From a virus, in the IMG/VR virus record IMGVR_UViG_3300032224_001676, positions 62,001 to 126,000 of that record: a stretch of 64,000 nt of DNA. One strand, given 5' to 3'. Both the position numbers and the translations under genes were made by a program. Of the stretch, positions 59,768 through 64,000 are shown piece after piece; position 1 is the first letter of the stretch; every line of letters begins with the position of its first letter. A model generated the notes under the pieces. The model made no database searches. It was not told where the DNA came from and worked only from the letters and a program-made list of their open reading frames with translations.

Positions 59768-60411
59768 AATAATTCTATTTGGGTTATAAATCTAATTCTA
59801 ACTTTATCTCCTATTTTAAAAGATTTAGTTGATTTCAAATTATGTCCGGTTTTCATTAAATTATCTAACAGTGGGTAAAAATCCATTAAACTTAAACCTT
59901 CTTTTAGTTGGTTTTCTAATGTAAGGGAGTTACCTGTAGCAGATAACTCACGAGTAATGGTATCACCTAATGATAAATAGTATAAAATTTCACTAGATAT
60001 CATCCTTAATGTTAAATCAGGAGATGAAGTGTTAGTTACAAAACAATAAAATTTATTAGAGACGTTAGATGCGAAAGAGGTTTGAAGATGAGACTGGATA
60101 GTGTTGTCTCTAGATGATTTAATTTCTATTTGGTTATTACCTATTAATATATCATCATGTCCTCTTTCTGAGAATACTCCTTTAGATAAAGAATAGTTGA
60201 CTAAGACTTGCTCGATTTCTTTGCCTATATTACTGTGAGTCCCAGTTGAATGTTGTTTCCAATTAGGTATAACATACATAGGAGTAGGGAATACTATGTT
60301 AATAGGATCTAAGTCTCTATTATTATTATAAGTAAATCGAGCTAGTTCATTGAAGTACTCTACTCGAGTTTGGTTTAAACTCTGGGTAGGTATTGAATCA
60401 AATGTAACCAT
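59764..60411 (-). CDS. Putative PD-(D/E)XK endonuclease
   Basis: The 215-aa protein has a run consistent with a PD-(D/E)XK nuclease: GKEIEQVLVNYSL (about 63-75, candidate E65), ERGHDDILIG (82-91, candidate D86/D87) and NQIEIKSSRD (93-102, E96 and K98). The strand-turn-strand D...ExK spacing fits restriction-endonuclease-like folds. A C-terminal basic part ends DKVRIRFITQIELL. If packaged with the neighbours, it could act on host DNA or on defence plasmids. This assignment is from motif spacing only. Confidence 0.5.
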   Translation of the reverse strand: MVTFDSIPTQSLNQTRVEYFNELARFTYNNNRDLDPINIVFPTPMYVIPNWKQHSTGTHSNIGKEIEQVLVNYSLSKGVFSERGHDDILIGNNQIEIKSSRDNTIQSHLQTSFASNVSNKFYCFVTNTSSPDLTLRMISSEILYYLSLGDTITRELSATGNSLTLENQLKEGLSLMDFYPLLDNLMKTGHNLKSTKSFKIGDKVRIRFITQIELL

Positions 60412-60419
60412 AGAATAAC

Positions 60420-61268
60420 TTATTTGGTTATTATCTTTATGAGCTCTTCTTTAATGATTTGTTTTAGTTGGTCTTTAGATAATGCTTGTTCAGTTAAACT
60501 TTTAAATTCTCTATAATTAAGTTGTGGGAAATCTTTTAGTATATCCTTTTTTAGAATTTCAACTGTGCTTTTATATTTTTGTGGTGCTGATACAGGGGCA
60601 GTAGTTGTAGCGTATTTTTGAGAAGCGGCTGTTGGTTTATATAAGTTAGAACTTATAAGAAGTCCTACTATGTTAGCTGCTCCTTTAGTACCAAATGAAG
60701 CTACCTTTTTTTCAAATTCTATATTATTATCTCTAAGAATGTCTTGTATTTTTTCAAAGTTCTCTTTTCCACCAAAATTATGAATAAATACTCTTAATTT
60801 TTTATCAAGACGAGGTCTTGTGTTATCATCATTTTCTTCATTAATCATTTTAGTATCAATTTTAATAAGATTTTTTAAACTTTTTCTATATGTTTGTAAC
60901 CCATTTAATGTTACAAATACATTAACTCCGTCTGGGGAGATATTTTTAACATAATATATTTTAGGGTCATTTTTAAATTCAACTTGTGAATTTGTTTTTA
61001 ACATTTGTTTAATTCTACCTAAATCTGCCTCATTTAATGGAACTTCATCGTATATGTTATTATTACGTTCTATATATAAGATATCCATGTATGTCTCAAT
61101 ATCATCTTCAGACAATCCTTTTTCACTTAATATATCACGTATAATGTCTTCTAATTCAAGACTTTCGTCACTATTAGCTGGAGAGTTAACAAATTCCTTC
61201 CTTAATGTAGGATTTAATTTTATGTTAGCTACAACTGATGGTGATATTTCTTTAATATTCTTTTTCAT
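60420..61268 (-). CDS. Unknown protein with C-terminal LKQIIKEEL tag
   Basis: The 282-aa protein ends LSKDQLKQIIKEELIKIITK, an almost exact copy of the N-terminal helix of the 38056 gene, here at the C terminus. The body has NIKEISPSVVANIKLNPTLR, an acidic part, and FHNFGGKENF- and FGTKGAANIVGL-type segments. No domain recognised. The tag at the opposite end parallels scaffold gp22, whose MQRLAGI tag is C-terminal. Confidence 0.5.
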   Translation of the reverse strand: MKKNIKEISPSVVANIKLNPTLRKEFVNSPANSDESLELEDIIRDILSEKGLSEDDIETYMDILYIERNNNIYDEVPLNEADLGRIKQMLKTNSQVEFKNDPKIYYVKNISPDGVNVFVTLNGLQTYRKSLKNLIKIDTKMINEENDDNTRPRLDKKLRVFIHNFGGKENFEKIQDILRDNNIEFEKKVASFGTKGAANIVGLLISSNLYKPTAASQKYATTTAPVSAPQKYKSTVEILKKDILKDFPQLNYREFKSLTEQALSKDQLKQIIKEELIKIITK

Positions 61269-61792
61269 TATACTTCAGCTGGTATTTCTTCTTCTGGTTT
61301 TGGAGCCTCTTCTTCAGGTTCAGGTGTTTCTTCCGCAGGTGGGGGTGTTTCTTCTCCACCTTCAGGTTCTTTTTCTGGCTCTGAGGCCCAAGCATATGAT
61401 AATATACGTGCTATAGATTCAGCAGCACGCTCTTCTTCAGGAAGGTTTAGTAAATAATATTGTTTGCCTTCTACTTTAGCGATCCAAGATTTAGCAGTAT
61501 GGGTAAGATAAAAACTTTGCCCATTGTTTAATATAATCTTAAGAGTAGTAGGTCTAGGAGCAGTCCATTGAATTTCTTCTATAAATGACTCATATTGATC
61601 TGTTAGTAAATCTATCAAAATACCTTTTAAAGGTGGAAATTTAGTTAAGATAGGAAATCTCCCAGCATCAAATGATATAGGAGGAGTAACAGTATCTAAA
61701 TTTATTTCTTGAGACGAAGCTGATGATTTGCTTGAATCAGAAACTTGTTTGATGACAGTTTTAATTTTTTCTATTAATTCTTTCTTGGTCAT
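61268..61792 (-). CDS. Unknown protein with Pro/Glu-rich tail
   Basis: The 174-aa protein begins MTKKELIEKIKTVIKQVSDS (tag-like helix). It has a folded middle (FPPLKGILIDLLTDQYESFI; GQSFYLTHTAKSWIAKVEGK) and a C-terminal stretch of PEEE/PEPE repeats (about 135-174). Overlaps the next gene by one base and the previous by 4. No family recognised. Confidence 0.5.
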   Translation of the reverse strand: MTKKELIEKIKTVIKQVSDSSKSSASSQEINLDTVTPPISFDAGRFPILTKFPPLKGILIDLLTDQYESFIEEIQWTAPRPTTLKIILNNGQSFYLTHTAKSWIAKVEGKQYYLLNLPEEERAAESIARILSYAWASEPEKEPEGGEETPPPAEETPEPEEEAPKPEEEIPAEV

Positions 61793-62493
61793 TTGGTTTC
61801 ATTCATTAAAAAATCAAATACTTGATCTATATCTTCTTTAGCAGCAGTCATATGATCATCTGCCCAGTCATGTCCGTTTTGGAGTATAGAGTCTATTACC
61901 ATAGGGTCCATCTCCATTAATATTTCAATTTGGCGTTTCATTTGTTTTAAATTACTAAAAAACATATAATTCTCAACTTCTCCGTTTCCTCCTTCTCCTA
62001 AAGATTCTTTATTATATTTTTTGTTTTTAGTTGCTTTAACAGCATCTTTTTTACTCTTGCCAGATGCTACCATACGAGATATCATAACGTCCGCAAAGTC
62101 ATTATCTCCGTCACCATCTTGGTCTTTTTTAGATTTACTGTTATTTAAAACGTCTTTTATTATTTCTTTAAGTTTACTTTTATTCATCTTATTAAGTTTA
62201 TTTTTAGCCCTATCTACCGCACTATAGTACGCTACTTGGTCTGCTTTAGGCCCATAGTTCTTAAATAACTCTTTATGATTTTTACCAACCATACTTTGAT
62301 AATAATAGTTGATTAAATCTGTTTCTTTGTCTGATAAATTAGATGGGGTAGTTTTATCATTTAAATACTCTTTGATTTCAGAAGAGTATAATGCTTTCAT
62401 GTATTTTTTAGCTTTTTCAACAGATGAAGAGCATCCTTTTCTCTTCCCGGTTTCTTTATTATAAACACATTTTCCTTTTCTAATATACGGCAT
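61789..62493 (-). CDS. Unknown protein with EF-hand-like loop and amphipathic tag
   Basis: The 234-aa protein begins YIRKGKCVYNKETGKRKGCS, a short basic module common in T4-like phages. It then has MNKSKLKEIIKDVLNNSKSK (tag-like helix, about 103-122). DQDGDGDNDFADVMISRMVA follows, where DGDGD resembles a calcium-binding loop. The C terminus is helical (FDFLMNETK). A packaged structural role is inferred from the neighbours. Confidence 0.5.
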   Translation of the reverse strand: MPYIRKGKCVYNKETGKRKGCSSSVEKAKKYMKALYSSEIKEYLNDKTTPSNLSDKETDLINYYYQSMVGKNHKELFKNYGPKADQVAYYSAVDRAKNKLNKMNKSKLKEIIKDVLNNSKSKKDQDGDGDNDFADVMISRMVASGKSKKDAVKATKNKKYNKESLGEGGNGEVENYMFFSNLKQMKRQIEILMEMDPMVIDSILQNGHDWADDHMTAAKEDIDQVFDFLMNETK

Positions 62494-62507
62494 GACGTTT
62501 ATTTTTA

Positions 62508-62515
62508 TAAAGATG
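62508..62515 (-). promoter_or_regulatory. Candidate CATCTTTA promoter box before the 234-aa gene
   Basis: The coding strand reads CCCATCTTTATAAAAATAAACG, directly after the terminator of the 56-aa gene and about 14 nt before the ATG at 62493. It resembles the host-type TATCTTTA boxes; the first base differs. Confidence 0.3.
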
Positions 62516-62535
62516 GGGGGTATTTTACACCCCCC
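62515..62535 (-). terminator. GC-rich hairpin terminator after the histone-like gene
   Basis: Coding-strand stem GGGGGGT, loop GTAAAAT, stem ACCCCCC (plus-strand coordinates 62515-62521 and 62529-62535), then ATCTTTAT. The T tract is weak, so termination may be partial. Confidence 0.7.
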
Positions 62536-62557
62536 TTATCTTTTAGTTTAGGTATAC

Positions 62558-62728
62558 TTATTTAGTTTTACCTTCAGCAACTGATGCTTTATTATAAGCT
62601 GCAATTACTTTTTTTAGGTTACTAGCTGCTTTTCTAGCGCGACCTGCTGCTGCTTTTGTAGTTTCGTTATGGTTTTCCACTAGCTCATTCCACAAAGTTT
62701 GCATTTGTTCAAATAACTCTTGTTTCAT
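62558..62728 (-). CDS. Histone H1/Hc1-like small basic protein
   Basis: I read this directly: ATG at 62726-62728, TAA at 62558-62560. The 56-aa product begins MKQELFEQMQTLWNELVENH and continues TTKAAAGRARKAASNLKKVI, ending AYNKASVAEGKTK. The KaAagRARKa..ikK motif is characteristic of Bacteroidota and chlamydial Hc1-type histone H1-like proteins, which condense DNA. It is a candidate nucleoid-binding protein for the packaged or replicating genome, and one of the better hints at a Bacteroidota host. Confidence 0.7.
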   Translation of the reverse strand: MKQELFEQMQTLWNELVENHNETTKAAAGRARKAASNLKKVIAAYNKASVAEGKTK

Positions 62729-62746
62729 ATATTTTATTTTTAGGGG

Positions 62747-63484
62747 TTATACTTCTTCAGTAGAGATTTGCTGTCTTGTGAAATAAGTAAGAGCGTTACC
62801 AATTTGTCTTACAAGTTTTTTATCTCCTAATTGTTTAGCTGAGTTTAACGCAGCTGTTAAATCTTTTTGTACTTCATCAGTTGATCCGCCTCCACTTGTA
62901 GAATCATCAGTTGTATCATCAGCTGTATCTTTAGTATCAGTGTCTTCAGCATCTAAAGTTATTTCTTCTTCTTCGTCCTCATCTTTTTTAGCTTCTTCTA
63001 AATCTATTCCGTCTTCAGTTAAAGCAGCCATAATTTCTTTACGAATAGCTTCTTTTAACTCAGTTTTAGACATTTTCTTATTTTTAGGTTTTTTAGACTC
63101 AGCGAAAGTATCTTCATCAGTATCAAATGGAAAATCTTCCATTTCACCATTATAGTTGTAAATATCGTCTGTATATGAATTAATATTACTACTATCAAAA
63201 CCAGTTATATATGAAAGTAAAGATTGCTTTATACTTTTTACCATATCTTCTGGTAGTTCGCCCAATGATAAGCCTAAGAATTGGGTAGCGTCTCCATCGT
63301 CTGTTAATGGTTCAATGAGCATTTCTTTAGTACCACGGTCTAATGAGTCCCATGTTTCTTCAAATTTAGCTTCATCACTACTAAAATTCATTTCATTTAT
63401 TTTACTAACATATTGCGACTCAGTAATTACTCCTGCAAGTTTTTGCATTTTAATAAACTGTTCATTGATTAATGTTTTGGCCAT
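62747..63484 (-). CDS. Probable capsid-packaged protein with MQKLAG targeting peptide
   Basis: I place the start at ATG 63482-63484 (245 aa); the longer reading covers the late-type element. It begins AKTLINEQFIKMQKLAGVIT, then ESQ: the targeting peptide plus an I-T-E site, almost identical to the 47027 gene. A second tag-like helix, SKTELKEAIRKEIMAALTED, lies at about 138-157. Acidic Asp/Thr-rich stretch follows (about 160-200), then a helical C terminus (LNSAKQLGDKKLVRQIGNAL). Two targeting-type modules in one protein suggest a head-core component. Confidence 0.58.
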   Translation of the reverse strand: MAKTLINEQFIKMQKLAGVITESQYVSKINEMNFSSDEAKFEETWDSLDRGTKEMLIEPLTDDGDATQFLGLSLGELPEDMVKSIKQSLLSYITGFDSSNINSYTDDIYNYNGEMEDFPFDTDEDTFAESKKPKNKKMSKTELKEAIRKEIMAALTEDGIDLEEAKKDEDEEEEITLDAEDTDTKDTADDTTDDSTSGGGSTDEVQKDLTAALNSAKQLGDKKLVRQIGNALTYFTRQQISTEEV

Positions 63485-63499
63485 TGTGTATTGTTTTAT

Positions 63500-63507
63500 T
63501 ATAAATA
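63500..63507 (-). promoter_or_regulatory. Late-type AATATATTTATAA element before the packaged protein
   Basis: The coding strand reads AATATATTTATAATAAAACAATACACA, then ATG. The core lies about 15 nt upstream of the start at 63484. Confidence 0.5.
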
Positions 63508-63509
63508 TA

Positions 63510-63659
63510 TTATTTTTTAGGAGTGTTATCATGTCCACATTTATGGCATATGAATAAGTCGTCTCCTCCGTCTTTTATTTTCCATGACCACCCACATTTA
63601 TCACAAATGATTTTAGAATTAGCAATCATTTCTTGTATTATATCTGTTAGTTTGATCAT
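63510..63659 (-). CDS. Small zinc-ribbon protein (49 aa)
   Basis: I read this directly: ATG at 63657-63659, stop at 63510-63512. The product is MIKLTDIIQEMIANSK, then CDKCGWSWKIKDGGDDLFIC and HKCGHDNTPKK. Two CxxC pairs form a classical zinc ribbon. The N-terminal helix resembles the tags of nearby proteins. It overlaps the upstream gene by 4 bases (ATGA). Zinc ribbons of this size often contact nucleic acid; the role is unknown. Confidence 0.7.
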   Translation of the reverse strand: MIKLTDIIQEMIANSKIICDKCGWSWKIKDGGDDLFICHKCGHDNTPKK

Positions 63660-63952
63660 TTTTTATTTTTGATAGGAACACAATTTGGAACTTGTTTGCC
63701 ATTTTTTTCTTTCATCCCTACTTGTTTATATCCTTTCCAACATGCTTTTTTCTCAGATAATACTTTTTCTACTATTTCTTTAAGACTTGGCACACCATTT
63801 TGACGATGTAAATCGTTTTGCATTTCAATATATAATCTATGCAAAGCTTCTTCAGCTTGTTTGCCTTTAGCATTAACATATATAGATGGTTTATAACCAT
63901 CAGATTGAAGTAAAGTATTAATAGTCTCTATATAGAATTTATAGTCTGGCAT
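63656..63952 (-). CDS. Small phage protein with C-terminal GYKQVG...VPNCVP module
   Basis: The 98-aa protein has a helical N-terminal part (QAEEALHRLYIEMQNDLHRQ). The C-terminal CWKGYKQVGMKEKNGKQVPN plus CVPIK block is found widely in T4-like phages. Two Cys in that module may bind metal. No function known. Its ATG overlaps the stop of the upstream gene (TAATG). Confidence 0.6.
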   Translation of the reverse strand: MPDYKFYIETINTLLQSDGYKPSIYVNAKGKQAEEALHRLYIEMQNDLHRQNGVPSLKEIVEKVLSEKKACWKGYKQVGMKEKNGKQVPNCVPIKNKK

Positions 63953-64000
63953 TATTTTAGGAATTGGAGTTTATATGCTGTTGATTCTACTAACTCTACT
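63952..64000 (-). CDS. C-terminal end of an upstream gene (cut by window edge)
   Basis: Only the last 15 residues are visible, VELVESTAYKLQFLK, ending in TAA at 63952-63954, which overlaps the ATG of the 98-aa gene. The frame is open to the right edge. Nothing can be said about function. Confidence 0.35.
   Translation of the reverse strand, partial: VELVESTAYKLQFLK

Noticed and set aside
11942-63507. Reading the TATAAATA copies as T4-orientation late promoters on the plus strand
   Set aside because: All genes are on the minus strand and every copy sits immediately upstream of a minus-strand start, so plus-strand promoters at these places would be antisense. The element was reported in coding-strand orientation instead.
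1-64000. tRNA genes or a prophage integration module
   Set aside because: No gap is long enough for a tRNA cluster, and no integrase, att-like repeat or repressor was seen. I could not run a covariance search, so a single tRNA cannot be formally excluded.

Overview
This window is about 64 kb of a large, AT-rich, T4-like contractile-tailed phage (myovirus). Every supported gene lies on the minus strand, so transcription runs from high to low coordinates. The T4-type core is recognisable by sequence and order: replication and recombination proteins (gp41 helicase, 5'-3' exonuclease, UvsX, gp32), tail tube gp19, sheath gp18, neck proteins gp13/gp14/gp15, capsid gp23, scaffold gp22, prohead protease gp21, portal gp20 and terminase gp17. 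Divergence is large. The host is probably a Bacteroidota member. The reasons are very low GC, promoter-like TATCTTTA boxes resembling the Bacteroidota TAnnTTTG -7 element, A-rich leaders mostly without Shine-Dalgarno sites, a BspA-type surface-repeat (DUF285) protein and a small histone H1-like (Hc1-type) protein. This host call is inference.

Layout in coordinate order: 1-5.3 kb holds replication and recombination genes and a small, divergent family A DNA polymerase-like protein. 5.3-16 kb is baseplate, hub with a built-in M15 peptidase, tape measure, a tail assembly chaperone with a probable programmed ribosomal frameshift, and tail tube. 16-23.3 kb is sheath, a repeat-rich fibre and neck/completion proteins. 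23.3-32.6 kb is a fibre and adhesin island: DUF285 protein, collagen-like fibre, two tandem glycine-rich adhesins, a second SHAEG-repeat fibre and several small proteins. 32.6-35 kb holds PhoH plus two metabolic genes, a phosphatidylserine decarboxylase and a DDAH/amidinotransferase-fold enzyme. 35-46.4 kb is the head and packaging block. 46.4-54.4 kb is accessory: a P-loop kinase-like protein, a VWA/AAA+/unknown three-gene set, and a pair formed by an O-heptosyltransferase-like protein and a COG2509-like FAD oxidoreductase. 54.4-64 kb is a dense run of mostly uncharacterised proteins that look like head-packaged or ejected proteins.

Three regulatory or targeting themes connect the genes. First, an AATATTTATAAYAAA element (coding-strand reading) sits 7-30 nt before the start of at least fourteen genes and probably marks late transcription units. 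Second, replication and accessory genes instead have TATCTTTA-type boxes, and several units end in near-identical GGCC-UUCG-GGCC terminators. Third, a short peptide resembling MQKLAG, often followed by an I-T-E protease-type site, recurs at the ends of the scaffold and three other proteins. A second amphipathic helix (LKQIIKEEL-like) recurs in about ten more. Both look like capsid-targeting or core-assembly tags analogous to the T4 capsid-targeting sequence.

No tRNA gene, CRISPR array, integrase, transposase or reverse transcriptase was seen. There is no gene-free stretch longer than about 200 bases.
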